A stretch of 64,000 bases of DNA from Blautia sp. Marseille-P3201T. GTDB taxonomy: Bacteria > Bacillota > Clostridia > Lachnospirales > Lachnospiraceae. The DNA is taken from NCBI RefSeq assembly GCF_900120295.1, contig NZ_LT635468.1:124001-188000 (forward strand), written 5' to 3'. The notes beneath the pieces are model-generated. The model made no database searches and was not told where the DNA came from. It was given only the letters and a program-made list of their open reading frames with translations. Position numbers and translations under genes: made by a program. Position 1 is the stretch's first letter; each line of letters opens with the position of its first letter. This document shows positions 18,510 to 27,873 of the stretch, piece by piece.

Positions 18510-19505
18510 CTATAAATTTTCTTCTAAAAATCTTTTCACATTTCCATAAAATATTTTTTCAATCTGATGATATCTAAGTCCTTCTCTCTCCATTGTTTCT
18601 GCTAAAATCCCCAGTTCTCCGGCATTTTGCATTTCCATAGGAACCTCTTCAATTCCGTCAAAATCACTTCCCAATCCTATACAGTCTTCACCTCCTATAT
18701 GAATAATATATTTTATTTGTCTTATCAATTCTGATAATAAAGCGCCTTCTTCTCCTGGTCTCCAGTTCTCTCTTACAAAAGATACACAAAAATTCAATCC
18801 CATAACTCCACCTTTTTCTGCTAAAATACGAATCATGTCATCTGTAAGATTGCGGGCGGCCCTTGGTGTAATACCTCTGGCATTTGAATGTGATGCCAAA
18901 AATGGGCGTTTTGCATACTTTGCCACATCATAAAATCCCCCATCTGAAAGATGAGAAACGTCTACAATAATACCTAGAGACTCCATCTCCTCTAACATTT
19001 CAAACCCTTTTGCTTTCAATCCTGCTGTCTCGCCTGTACTCCACACATCTCTTTCCAAAGGATTATAAAATTGATTAGGATATCCCAAAGTATTTTCGTA
19101 ATTCCATGTCAGAGTTGCCATGCGAACACCCTGTTCATAAAATTTATGGAGCATTTCGGGATTTTTTTCATAGCTGGCCCCTTCTTCTAAAGACAAAAGA
19201 GCAGAAATCTTTCCTATTTTTTCGTTTTCTTCTATATCTTTATAAGTAAATACCTGGGAAATTTCCTTACTGTTTTTTGCCATTTCCTCCCGAAACAGTT
19301 TTAACATTTCCTGTGCTGTACAAAAGCAATCATCCTCTGCATCTCGGTCTACAAAAAGGGCAAAAGTCTGAAGCCCATAGTTGCCTTTTTTCATCTTTTC
19401 TATATCTAAATGCAGATTATTTTTTCTCAGCTCTGCCATTTCGTTGCGCCTTCTTTTTTCATAGAGAGCGCTAATCGTATCACAATGCATATCAAAAACT
19501 TTCAT
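18510..19505 (-). CDS. M19 membrane dipeptidase (renal dipeptidase-like)
   Basis: A 331-residue zinc dipeptidase of family M19. The start is MKVFDMHCDTIS, with the metal-binding HxD (HCD) near residues 7-9. Further motifs are SHSNARGITP after residue 200 and GLGSDFDGIE near 295. The open frame has 14 more codons, but ATG at 19505 has GAAAGG upstream and starts the family sequence. It begins 5 bp after the stop of the Ig-repeat protein and so is probably the third gene of the kinase operon. M19 enzymes cleave dipeptides, often with one D residue; a role in recycling cell-wall or peptide fragments is inferred. Confidence 0.92.
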   Translation of the reverse strand: MKVFDMHCDTISALYEKRRRNEMAELRKNNLHLDIEKMKKGNYGLQTFALFVDRDAEDDCFCTAQEMLKLFREEMAKNSKEISQVFTYKDIEENEKIGKISALLSLEEGASYEKNPEMLHKFYEQGVRMATLTWNYENTLGYPNQFYNPLERDVWSTGETAGLKAKGFEMLEEMESLGIIVDVSHLSDGGFYDVAKYAKRPFLASHSNARGITPRAARNLTDDMIRILAEKGGVMGLNFCVSFVRENWRPGEEGALLSELIRQIKYIIHIGGEDCIGLGSDFDGIEEVPMEMQNAGELGILAETMEREGLRYHQIEKIFYGNVKRFLEENL

Positions 19506-19510
19506 TTTTC

Positions 19511-22500
19511 TCAGCCTTTCTTTCTTTTTACGTTCAGTATAAAACAACTCCTTTTCTTTTTCCAGACAAACAAAAATCCCCCTGCTGCTATTATCCCAAA
19601 AATAATCTCAAAATTTTTTTTCGGTTCTTCCCTTATAAAAGAATTTGGCATTATAAGCACTTTCATCTTTTCCATTTTCGTTATATTATCTGCCGCATCC
19701 TTTGCAATAACTTCTATATTCTGCCATTCATCTTTACTCAAAACTACCTCTTTTATAATCCCATCCTGTGCCTTTAATTCCTCCCTTCCATAAGTCGTTT
19801 CCCTGTCACCGATTTTCACAACTGTCTCCTCCAAAGCTAAATTGTCTTTGATATCAATTACAATATCCTTTTTTAAGGTCTGATATCTCCTGTCTCCTTC
19901 TATTCCTGAAAGAATAATTGTAGGGGGTGTTTTATCTACTGTAAAAGAAATAGGCAATACTTCTGCATTATTCATAATATTATCTGCCATATCCCGGGAA
20001 TTTAAAATAATTGTATAATTCCCCTCCTGACGGAAATTTTCTGCCTTTATTTTATAATAATTCTTCTCCCATTTTCCTTCTTTCCCCAGTTCTTCCACTG
20101 TATAATCAATTCCCGCTTTTAAATTTTTAAGTTCACCATCTCGATTAATGGTAAGTGTTCTTTCTTTAATTAAATCTATATTATACTCCAGAATACCTAT
20201 GTCCTTTCCTTCCCTTATATAAGTATGATTTTTCCCATCTGTAGACAGCCAGCTTTGAGTGTCTAAATCCGGCATATAAATAGAACCACAGCGGTTTACA
20301 GAAAATTCAATCACTTTCTTTGCCCAATTCCCGGCTTTATCCACAGCCGTTACAGAAAGTTTATAAATATCATCTGCCTTTGCCTCTCGAGGAAAATCTG
20401 CAATCTGTATACTCTCTCCCTGTTTCGTCCTCTTCACCGTTTTCTTCACATCTAATTTCTTATTATTGCTTCCTGTAATATCTATGGCAAACCCACCCAT
20501 TTGATAATTTAAATCTCTGATTTGAATGAAAGGCGCTACTGTATCTCTATTTGCAGACTTATCTCTCAAGTTTAAAATTATGATTTCCGGGATATCTAAA
20601 TCCACACAAAATTTTTCAGATTGAAACTCCTCAGACTGATTTCCGGCTCGATCTGTACATGAAATATTCAAGATATATTCTCCGCTTTCTTGATAACAAA
20701 TCTTGGCTTTGTGCAGATCTTTTTCTGTAGAAAACTCTGTAAGTACAGGTCCTTTTCCATCACCTTCTGTTAATATCTTTACCTGATTTTCATCAAAATT
20801 TTTTTCTTTAATTACAACAGTTGCAACTCTTTCTCTATTAAAATATTTTTCAGTGCCTGTAACATCATAATTATAAGATACTTCTATAACCGGTCTCATC
20901 CTGTCTATCACAAAGCTTTCTGTCTTCTCATATTTTTTTACATTCCCTGCACCATCCATACAAGATACCGAAAATTGATATTCCCCATCTTCTTCAAAAA
21001 TAATACGGCATTTATTTCTCCATCCGTCTGCCTTCCATTTTCCTATTCTGGCATTTCCCTTTATATCAAACTTCACACCAGTCGCATCAAAGTTTCTGTC
21101 TTTAACCTCTACCTCTGCTGTTCTCCGGATATTATAATATCCCTTCCCTTGCGGTTTCTCTGTATCCCACTTCACTGAAATCTCAGGATAGTCCGTATCA
21201 ATTTTAAAATATATCATTTTTTCCGCTTCATTTCCGGCATAGTCCAAAACTGTAACTCTCACACAGACATCATTACTGTTATTCTTTTGCGCATTAATTT
21301 TATAAGAAAGTATAATTTTTTCACTTTCTTCCCTTTCTTCTAAAGACCATTGACGGAAAAGTGTTTCCTTTCCGGTTTCTTCTCCTTCACTGGTAACACA
21401 GACTTCCACTTTTGCTACAGCAGACTGTCTGTCTTGCACAGAAATATTTAACTCTATATCCTCTCCATAAATTCCGGTTTTCGGAATTTTCTGCCGGTCG
21501 TCTACCTTAATTTCTATTTCAGGTCTATGCCGGTCTGTCATAATCCCATCAGAAACATAAATTTTCGTATGTCCTAAATTATCTTCCGCTTTTATAAAAA
21601 TAATATAATTCTTTTCCGCTTTTGGAAGTTCTATACATCCATTTAATTCTGCATCTCCCTTTTTCCAGTCTTCTGCTTTTATTTCTTCAGTAATATATTT
21701 TCTAATTTCTTCCTTTGTAAATTTCCCTTTTTTCCCCATAACATGATAAAACCATCTCTTAACACCACTTCCTTCTTTATCTTCTAATTGAAACTCCTCC
21801 TTTACCCTATCCTGTGAATAAAATTTATGAAATATAATCTTTTCCGGCATTTTCTCATAATCGTACATATTATCACTGACTGTATTTTTAACTATTTGGG
21901 GAGCACAGCAATCTATAAAAACTGAAATTTCAAAGGTCTGAGATTTCGCTTTATTATTGCGGTTATAAAGATAAACAGAAAGTTTTCGCTCTTCTCCCTC
22001 CTGAAAATTCTCTCTTGAAAAATCTAACCCTTCTCCATTTTGGCTGATAATTTCACCTGTTTCCGTACATACATCTGTGTAGAAACCGGCTCTTATATTT
22101 TCCTTTAGCAATACACGGAACTCCTCTATTTCTCCATCAACCCAGAGTTTATGAGGATTTTCACTAATGTACACCTGTGTTTTATTTGTTTCAAAATCGA
22201 CATACTGAGAACTTTCCTTAATCTCCTCTTCCCTGATCACCAAATTTCCACAGGAAACTCCCTCATAATTAAAATAATAGTTGGCTCCTGCATCACCATT
22301 CCGATTTACTGTAATTCTATCTTCCCATTCTCCCAATGGGTAATCCGGCATATTTTCTTTTTCAATTTCTTTTTCACAAGGAGTAGGATATAGCACCTGT
22401 TCATTTTCCAGCAATCCTTCTGTTTCATTGTTAACATAACTTTCCCGATCTTCCTGCACAGGTGTATCTGTTTCATAGGTAATTTCATTATAATGCCCGT

Positions 22501-23083
22501 ATTCCCTTGTTCCTCCTTCTATTTTCAAATTTATTTTTCTCTTTTTTATTGTAATACTCCCATTCAATCGTACTTTTTCATTTTCTAAATCCACCCTATA
22601 TTTCTGTGCATCTTTTCCTTCTAATTCCACCTTTGTAAGAATTATAGAAACCTTCTCACCCTCGGTTACATCTTTTACGCTGTCTTCCATAATCCCTTCT
22701 ATTTCTTTTATAAATACTTCATCCTGCTTCTCAATTCCCAAAATCTGTATATCATTTATATTTTCTATCTCATCTTCTGTCTCAGGATTGTGAAACACGC
22801 GAAAGTCATTTCCATCATATATTTTAGAGTATTTCAACATTTCTCCGTCCTTCATTTTAAGAATTACAGGTATTCTCTCATCTGTAAACCCCTGAACACA
22901 CTCCTGCTGCATAAAACAGCCTGCTATGAGAAACAGACCGAGTACAGAAATTATCCTCCATTTTTCATTTCTTTTTATCCTAAAAAACATCCAGATTGTA
23001 ATTGCCAGACATAAAATGCAAAAACTAAAACAACCTTTTTCAAGGTACTGATACAGACAAATCTGCTTTTGTATTTCCGCCAT
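19511..23083 (-). CDS. large Ig-like-repeat surface protein
   Basis: A 1190-residue protein with two hydrophobic N-terminal segments (about residues 15-34 and 42-58), a long extracellular region and a C-terminal membrane anchor (about 1157-1175) followed by a basic tail. From about residue 520 the sequence repeats an Ig-like pattern: a D-x-x-x-P-x-I opening (DRHRPEIEI, DTDYPEISV, DRMRPVIEV, DLDIPEIII, DKTPPTIIL), then beta strands ending in a D-x-A-G-N turn. At least five such units are visible. Start ATG follows GGAGG and overlaps the last 44 bases of the kinase gene, so expression is tied to the kinase. I do not recognise a named family. It is probably an exported, membrane-anchored sensor or adhesin whose cytoplasmic parts could contact the kinase. 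Confidence 0.8.
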   Translation of the reverse strand: MAEIQKQICLYQYLEKGCFSFCILCLAITIWMFFRIKRNEKWRIISVLGLFLIAGCFMQQECVQGFTDERIPVILKMKDGEMLKYSKIYDGNDFRVFHNPETEDEIENINDIQILGIEKQDEVFIKEIEGIMEDSVKDVTEGEKVSIILTKVELEGKDAQKYRVDLENEKVRLNGSITIKKRKINLKIEGGTREYGHYNEITYETDTPVQEDRESYVNNETEGLLENEQVLYPTPCEKEIEKENMPDYPLGEWEDRITVNRNGDAGANYYFNYEGVSCGNLVIREEEIKESSQYVDFETNKTQVYISENPHKLWVDGEIEEFRVLLKENIRAGFYTDVCTETGEIISQNGEGLDFSRENFQEGEERKLSVYLYNRNNKAKSQTFEISVFIDCCAPQIVKNTVSDNMYDYEKMPEKIIFHKFYSQDRVKEEFQLEDKEGSGVKRWFYHVMGKKGKFTKEEIRKYITEEIKAEDWKKGDAELNGCIELPKAEKNYIIFIKAEDNLGHTKIYVSDGIMTDRHRPEIEIKVDDRQKIPKTGIYGEDIELNISVQDRQSAVAKVEVCVTSEGEETGKETLFRQWSLEEREESEKIILSYKINAQKNNSNDVCVRVTVLDYAGNEAEKMIYFKIDTDYPEISVKWDTEKPQGKGYYNIRRTAEVEVKDRNFDATGVKFDIKGNARIGKWKADGWRNKCRIIFEEDGEYQFSVSCMDGAGNVKKYEKTESFVIDRMRPVIEVSYNYDVTGTEKYFNRERVATVVIKEKNFDENQVKILTEGDGKGPVLTEFSTEKDLHKAKICYQESGEYILNISCTDRAGNQSEEFQSEKFCVDLDIPEIIILNLRDKSANRDTVAPFIQIRDLNYQMGGFAIDITGSNNKKLDVKKTVKRTKQGESIQIADFPREAKADDIYKLSVTAVDKAGNWAKKVIEFSVNRCGSIYMPDLDTQSWLSTDGKNHTYIREGKDIGILEYNIDLIKERTLTINRDGELKNLKAGIDYTVEELGKEGKWEKNYYKIKAENFRQEGNYTIILNSRDMADNIMNNAEVLPISFTVDKTPPTIILSGIEGDRRYQTLKKDIVIDIKDNLALEETVVKIGDRETTYGREELKAQDGIIKEVVLSKDEWQNIEVIAKDAADNITKMEKMKVLIMPNSFIREEPKKNFEIIFGIIAAGGFLFVWKKKRSCFILNVKRKKG

Positions 23084-24854
23084 TTTTTACACCTCCATCT
23101 GCAAAGGCAGCCTCCACACTCCTATGCGCTGCTAAAAGATTTTCACATAAGGTTTCTTTCATTTCTATTTCATAAGCAGCATTTATTGTGCTTTCTTCTA
23201 TCTTCATCTTTGATAAACTCTTCTCCATTTCTTTTAATTGCTCTTCCATTTCTGTTTCCGATACGCCTGCTTTTCTAAACTCCGAAGCACAGGTAATCAT
23301 TTGAGATAATAGCTCCTTATAACTTAATAACATATTTGACCTGTTCGCTCCACGAAGTCTGTCATCCTCTGCAATTTCTACCAAATCCGCCCAGTAATCT
23401 TTATAAGAAATCTCCGTATTTCCACCCTGATGATAAACACCTAGGTTCTCATAATAGGATGCAATCTTATAAAGTTTCTGTGCTCTGGTAATGTCTTTTT
23501 GTTCTAATTCTTCTGATGGTTTTCCCTCCCCTGCTATTTTCAGCCATTTCTGAGCCGCCCCTTTGTTTCCAACCCCATTGTAGGAATAAAAATATGCCAA
23601 TCCCAGATTATATGCAAAACTCTCATATTCTTTTTTGCATGCCTTTAAATATTCTTCATTTCTCTTTTTCTCTTCTCCTGTAACTCCCAGCATTTTTCGA
23701 ATAAATTCTTCCTCTTCCTTTGAAAAAAAGCATACAGCATATCCCTTAATCCGGTTTTGTCCCTGATTATCTATCCAAAGAAAAGTATTCAAAAGCTCTT
23801 TGTAACCTCTGCTGTCTTGAGGATTAAAAGTAATTGCCATCTGATAATATTGCCGATATTCTTGCCCTTCTACTGCACGCTGTGCTTCGTACAGACAATC
23901 TTCATATACATCTGTTCTAAAGTCCTTTTCTGTTTTATAAAAAACAAAACTCAAAGATCCGAAAGCAATTGTCAGAATTGCAAAACAGGAAAAAATAACT
24001 TTTCGCAGTTTTTGAACATTTCGGTACTCCATATCAAAGTCATAATAGTGAAAAAGATCTTGTTTCAATTCTTCACAGCTTTGATATCTGTCAGAAGGAT
24101 TTTTTCTCGTACACTTCAGAATAATAGTTTCAATGCCCGAAGATAAATTTACATTCCAATAGCGAATAGGATAAATTTCATAAGGTTGTTTCGCTGGATT
24201 ATGACCTGTAAGAAGATAGTATAAAGTTACTCCCAAACAATAAATGTCTGTTCGCACATCCGTCTGGCCACATCCTCCGTACTGTTCCGGTGCAGCATAT
24301 CCCTGTGTTCCCAGATAAGTCGTATCTTCTTTTTCCATCTCCTTAAATTCCCTGGCCGTTCCAAAATCAATCAGCATCACCCTTCCGTCTGCCTGCAACA
24401 TAATGTTTGATGGTTTCATATCACGATAAATAATCGGAGGTTGTTGTGAATGTAAATAACTCAAAACATCACATAATTGTTTTCCCCACTCCACAACATC
24501 CTCCTGCTTCTGTGGGCCAAACTCCTGTACAATATTTTCTAACTGTCTTCCTTCGATATAGTCCATCACAAGCAAAAAAGTCTCTTCCCCTTCGATAATA
24601 TCCACAATATCAGGCAGGTTTGGATGATGAAGTCTTTTGAGCAAATCTGCCTCTGCCAGAAGTCCTTGCCGGACAATTTCAAAATCTTTCACTCCTTCCT
24701 TTTTTACTTCTTTAATCGCCCAATATCGGTTTACTTTTTCATTTACAGCCAGATATACAACACTCATTCCCCCTTCACCTAATTTTTTTAAAATTCGATA
24801 TCGGCCATCAATAAGTTCACCTGTTTGCCGCGTAGTATCACCTTCCTTTTGCAA
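23040..24854 (-). CDS. membrane Ser/Thr protein kinase (PknB-type)
   Basis: A 604-residue Hanks-type kinase. The kinase domain is complete: glycine loop GEGGMS at 27-31, Lys48 in WAIKEV, catalytic Asp145 in YRDMKPSN, DFG at 163-165, and APE in GYAAPEQYG near 188-190. A membrane helix is at about 286-306. The outer part is helical and TPR/Sel1-like (LGLAYFYSYNG, AAQKWLKIAGEG) and not the PASTA repeats of the wall-sensing PrkC group. The start is a TTG at 24854 with a poor ribosome site; no in-frame ATG or GTG lies before the kinase fold. It is followed by the Ig-repeat protein (overlap) and an M19 dipeptidase. Target and signal are unknown. Confidence 0.9.
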   Translation of the reverse strand: MQKEGDTTRQTGELIDGRYRILKKLGEGGMSVVYLAVNEKVNRYWAIKEVKKEGVKDFEIVRQGLLAEADLLKRLHHPNLPDIVDIIEGEETFLLVMDYIEGRQLENIVQEFGPQKQEDVVEWGKQLCDVLSYLHSQQPPIIYRDMKPSNIMLQADGRVMLIDFGTAREFKEMEKEDTTYLGTQGYAAPEQYGGCGQTDVRTDIYCLGVTLYYLLTGHNPAKQPYEIYPIRYWNVNLSSGIETIILKCTRKNPSDRYQSCEELKQDLFHYYDFDMEYRNVQKLRKVIFSCFAILTIAFGSLSFVFYKTEKDFRTDVYEDCLYEAQRAVEGQEYRQYYQMAITFNPQDSRGYKELLNTFLWIDNQGQNRIKGYAVCFFSKEEEEFIRKMLGVTGEEKKRNEEYLKACKKEYESFAYNLGLAYFYSYNGVGNKGAAQKWLKIAGEGKPSEELEQKDITRAQKLYKIASYYENLGVYHQGGNTEISYKDYWADLVEIAEDDRLRGANRSNMLLSYKELLSQMITCASEFRKAGVSETEMEEQLKEMEKSLSKMKIEESTINAAYEIEMKETLCENLLAAHRSVEAAFADGGVKNGGNTKADLSVSVP

Positions 24855-24897
24855 ATAAAGTACCAGCTAATACCTGAAAATAATTACATGGAATTTC

Positions 24898-24915
24898 TTT
24901 GACAGAACTGTCAAA
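24898..24915. promoter_or_regulatory. 18-bp perfect palindrome before the kinase gene
   Basis: TTTGACAG, AA, CTGTCAAA is an 18-base inverted repeat 43 bp upstream of the kinase start. It also contains TTGACA, a consensus -35. It could be an operator overlapping a promoter, or a short hairpin in the leader. No named regulator can be assigned. Confidence 0.6.
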
Positions 24916-24998
24916 AAGATTTCTTAGAATTGAATTTCTTTGTGAACATGAGAATATCATAATTTCTTTGCATTTGCAATTAGCAATATTGCCAAAAA

Positions 24999-25091
24999 AA
25001 ATATTTATACATTTTACGCTCAGTCTGCGCTCACTTTGAGTTTATAATCTTAAAGCGTGCTTGACAAATTTGCTAAAATGTATAAATATTT
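24999..25091. repeat. long imperfect palindrome, copy B
   Basis: Arms AAATATTTATACATTTTA and TAAAATGTATAAATATTT are perfectly complementary. The core (GCGCTCACTTTGAG, TTATAATC, TTAAAGCGTGC) is the same family as copies at 2577-2727 and 42122-42253 but in the opposite orientation. It lies between the kinase start and the glgB stop. Confidence 0.88.
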
Positions 25092-25110
25092 CTTATATCT
25101 CTTTTATAAT

Positions 25111-27015
25111 TTAAAATTTAAATACAGCAACTCCATAAGCAGGCAACGGATACGCAAAAGAATAAGGTCTTCCGTCACATTCTTTTTTCACTGCTTTGTA
25201 GTCTACAACTTCTTTATGTACATCACCGCCAAATTCCGGCTCTTTACTGTTTAAAATCAACTTATACTGCTTCCGTTTCGGCACTCCTACACGGTAATCA
25301 TCCCTTGCTACAGGCGTATAATTAATTACAAATAACAAATTGTTTCTGCCTGTAGGAGACCAGCGCACAAAGCTGTAAATACTTCTGGCAGCATCATCTG
25401 CATTAATCCATTCCAGTCCCTGATAATTACTGTCATTCGCATATAATGCCGGATATTTTTTGTACATTTTCAGCAATTCCTTCACATAATTTTGAAGCTG
25501 CTGATGGTTTTGTTCTCCCAGCAAATACCAGTCTAATTCCCGTTCTTCGCTCCATTCCTGATACTGTCCGAAATCTTGTCCCATAAACAATAATTTCTTG
25601 CCCGGATGTCCAATCATATAGGAATATCCTGCCTTTAAATTCTCAAACTTATCCTGACCAAGTCCCGGCATTTTATTGATCATAGAACATTTCAGATGCA
25701 CTACTTCATCATGAGAAAGCACTAACACATATCTTTCGCTGTAAGCATAAGAAGTTGAAAATGTCATTTTATGATGATTGTATTTTCTAAAATACGGATC
25801 CAGCTTCATATATTCCAAAAAGTCGTGCATCCATCCCATGTTCCACTTCAGAGAAAATCCCAGTCCACCATCTTCTGGTTTTCCTGTCACCATAGGCCAT
25901 GCTGTAGACTCTTCGGCAATCATTACAACACCTTTATGTTTATTCAAAACAATGGAATTCAAATGACGGAAAAATTCAATAGCTTCTAAGTTCTTATTTT
26001 CACCATATTGATTTGGAACCCATTCCCCATCTCTGCGTCCATAATCCAAGTACAACATAGACGCAACTGCATCGACACGTAATCCGTCAATGTGAAATTC
26101 TTCCAGCCAGAACAGTGCATTTGCTATCAGGAAATTTTTAACCTCATTTTTGCCATAGTCAAACACCTTTGTTCCCCAGTCCGGATGCTCTCCTTTTCTG
26201 GGATCTGCGTACTCATAAGTAGGCGCACCGTCAAAATCTGCCAGTCCATGAGCATCCTTTGGAAAATGTGCCGGTACCCAGTCCAAAATAACACCAATTT
26301 TATTTTTATGCAGATAATTAACAAAGTAACGAAAGTCCTCTGGCGTACCATAGCGGGAAGTAGGCGCATAGTATCCTGTTACCTGATATCCCCATGAGCC
26401 ATCAAAAGGATGTTCCGCAATTCCCATAAGTTCTACGTGAGTATAGCCCATTTCTTTCACATATTTTGTCAATTCATGAGCCAGCTCCCGATAATTATAA
26501 AAGCCCGGATCATCTTCTCCCTGCGCCGGATGTTTTTTCCATGAACCCGGATGAACCTCATAAATAGACATGGCATCCTTGTCCACATCAAATTCCTCTC
26601 TCTTTTTCATCCAGACACTGTCTGACCATTTATAACCTGTTAAGTCCACTACTCTTGAAGCATTACCCGGTCGAAGCTCCGAATAATTTGCATAGGGATC
26701 TGCTTTATACAATAAGTCACCTTTCTGAGTAGTAATGCAGAATTTATACAAATCCCCTTCTCGCACCTTAGGAATAAAAAGCTGATAAAGTCCCATATTA
26801 TTATCACACTTCATAATGTCTGCCTGCGGATCCCAGTCATTAAAATTTCCAACCACAGAAACTGCTTTGGCATGTGGCGCCCAGACAGCAAAGAAAACAC
26901 CTTGTCGCTTTCTGTTCACCCCCACATGTGCCCCCAGCAGCTTATAAATTTCATAATGAGTTCCTTCCCCAAACAAATATCGGTCCAACTCCGTAATTTT
27001 CATATTAACACCCAT
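25111..27015 (-). CDS. glgB: 1,4-alpha-glucan branching enzyme
   Basis: A 634-residue GH13 branching enzyme that cuts alpha-1,4-glucan and rejoins the piece through an alpha-1,6 bond, making glycogen. A CBM48-type N-terminal domain (about 15-120, with VGNFNDWDP) precedes the barrel, which has GLRVDAVASML (nucleophile Asp), MIAEEST (acid/base Glu) and LSHDEVVH (third acid). A GH13 C-terminal beta domain follows. Length is usual for Clostridia. Start MGVNMKI has GGAGG at a good distance. It is preceded by a TetR regulator (15-bp gap) and no other glycogen gene is near, so it is an isolated glgB. Confidence 0.96.
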   Translation of the reverse strand: MGVNMKITELDRYLFGEGTHYEIYKLLGAHVGVNRKRQGVFFAVWAPHAKAVSVVGNFNDWDPQADIMKCDNNMGLYQLFIPKVREGDLYKFCITTQKGDLLYKADPYANYSELRPGNASRVVDLTGYKWSDSVWMKKREEFDVDKDAMSIYEVHPGSWKKHPAQGEDDPGFYNYRELAHELTKYVKEMGYTHVELMGIAEHPFDGSWGYQVTGYYAPTSRYGTPEDFRYFVNYLHKNKIGVILDWVPAHFPKDAHGLADFDGAPTYEYADPRKGEHPDWGTKVFDYGKNEVKNFLIANALFWLEEFHIDGLRVDAVASMLYLDYGRRDGEWVPNQYGENKNLEAIEFFRHLNSIVLNKHKGVVMIAEESTAWPMVTGKPEDGGLGFSLKWNMGWMHDFLEYMKLDPYFRKYNHHKMTFSTSYAYSERYVLVLSHDEVVHLKCSMINKMPGLGQDKFENLKAGYSYMIGHPGKKLLFMGQDFGQYQEWSEERELDWYLLGEQNHQQLQNYVKELLKMYKKYPALYANDSNYQGLEWINADDAARSIYSFVRWSPTGRNNLLFVINYTPVARDDYRVGVPKRKQYKLILNSKEPEFGGDVHKEVVDYKAVKKECDGRPYSFAYPLPAYGVAVFKF

Positions 27016-27030
27016 AAAAATCTCCTCCTT

Positions 27031-27609
27031 CTATGAATAAATTCCATACAGAAACTGGCGGATAACTTCCCGCGTTGTTTCATCAGAAATTTCAAACATT
27101 TCGTTCTCCAGCAATCCATAACTGGCAGTCATAATATGATGATTTAAAACACCCGTAAATCCCACCGCATACATTTTCCTCTGTCTTGTATCTCCTCTCA
27201 AAGAAGTATCTCTTTCAAAGACATCCGCAATGTATCCGTAATAATTTTCTATAAAGGGAAGCACCATTTGAAACGCCTCATTTTCTCTTCCGGAAAAGAA
27301 AAGTGACAGCATAAACAAATAGAATTTCTCGTGAGCTGATGCGAAATTAAAAAATCTTCTGGCAATCTGATATAAAACCTCCGGCAGTTCAGCCTCTACC
27401 TTTACAACCTCCTCAATATCTTTCTGCAAAATTTTATATCCACTTTCCAAAAGATATTGCAAAAGTCCTTTTTTACTTCCAAAGTAATAATATAATGTAG
27501 GTTTGGTCACTCCGGCTTTATCCACAATTTCCTGTATTCCCACCGCATCGTATCCTTTTGCATGAAACAAATCAAGTGCTACTCGCAAAAGCACCTCTTT
27601 GTTGTCCAT
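27031..27609 (-). CDS. TetR/AcrR-family regulator
   Basis: A 192-residue regulator. The N-terminal helix-turn-helix (GIQEIVDKAGVTKPTLYYYFGSK, residues about 24-46) is canonical TetR, with a helical ligand domain behind. The frame extends 18 codons upstream, but the MDNKEVLL start at 27609 has AAGGG upstream and matches normal TetR length. It is transcribed directly into glgB. The effector is unknown; control of glgB or of itself is inferred. Confidence 0.88.
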   Translation of the reverse strand: MDNKEVLLRVALDLFHAKGYDAVGIQEIVDKAGVTKPTLYYYFGSKKGLLQYLLESGYKILQKDIEEVVKVEAELPEVLYQIARRFFNFASAHEKFYLFMLSLFFSGRENEAFQMVLPFIENYYGYIADVFERDTSLRGDTRQRKMYAVGFTGVLNHHIMTASYGLLENEMFEISDETTREVIRQFLYGIYS

Positions 27610-27733
27610 TCTCGTCACCGCCCTTCTATCTTCAATTATACTTATCGGTATATAAAAAATCAACTGTTCATTTTTTTATTTTCTTTTTTCATACAAATGG
27701 ATTAAAAGACCACCTTGCACATATTGGATACAA

Positions 27734-27823
27734 AAAAGGAGAAACCCACTACCTTCAAAGTCTCAACAGTAAAATCAATTACATACTTTATGTCAATCCC
27801 TTGGACAGTGAATTTCTCCTTTT
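27734..27823. other. inverted repeat with 68-base loop
   Basis: AAAAGGAGAAA (27734-27744) and TTTCTCCTTTT (27813-27823) are exact complements in the gap between the TatD stop and the TetR gene. The right arm is T-rich on the plus strand. It may be part of a small transcript or a terminator; nothing coding is convincing inside. Confidence 0.35.
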
Positions 27824-27873
27824 AAAGAAAGAACTTTCTACTTTCCTTCCTAATACCAAATAAATCTGCCGTA

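Noticed and set aside
23040-24854. PrkC-type PASTA kinase
   Set aside because: The outer region is helical and TPR-like; no PASTA repeat pattern is seen and no PP2C phosphatase gene is beside it.
27558-27863. Plus-strand 101-codon frame between TetR and TatD genes
   Set aside because: Overlaps the TetR start, has a low-complexity composition and no plausible ribosome site.
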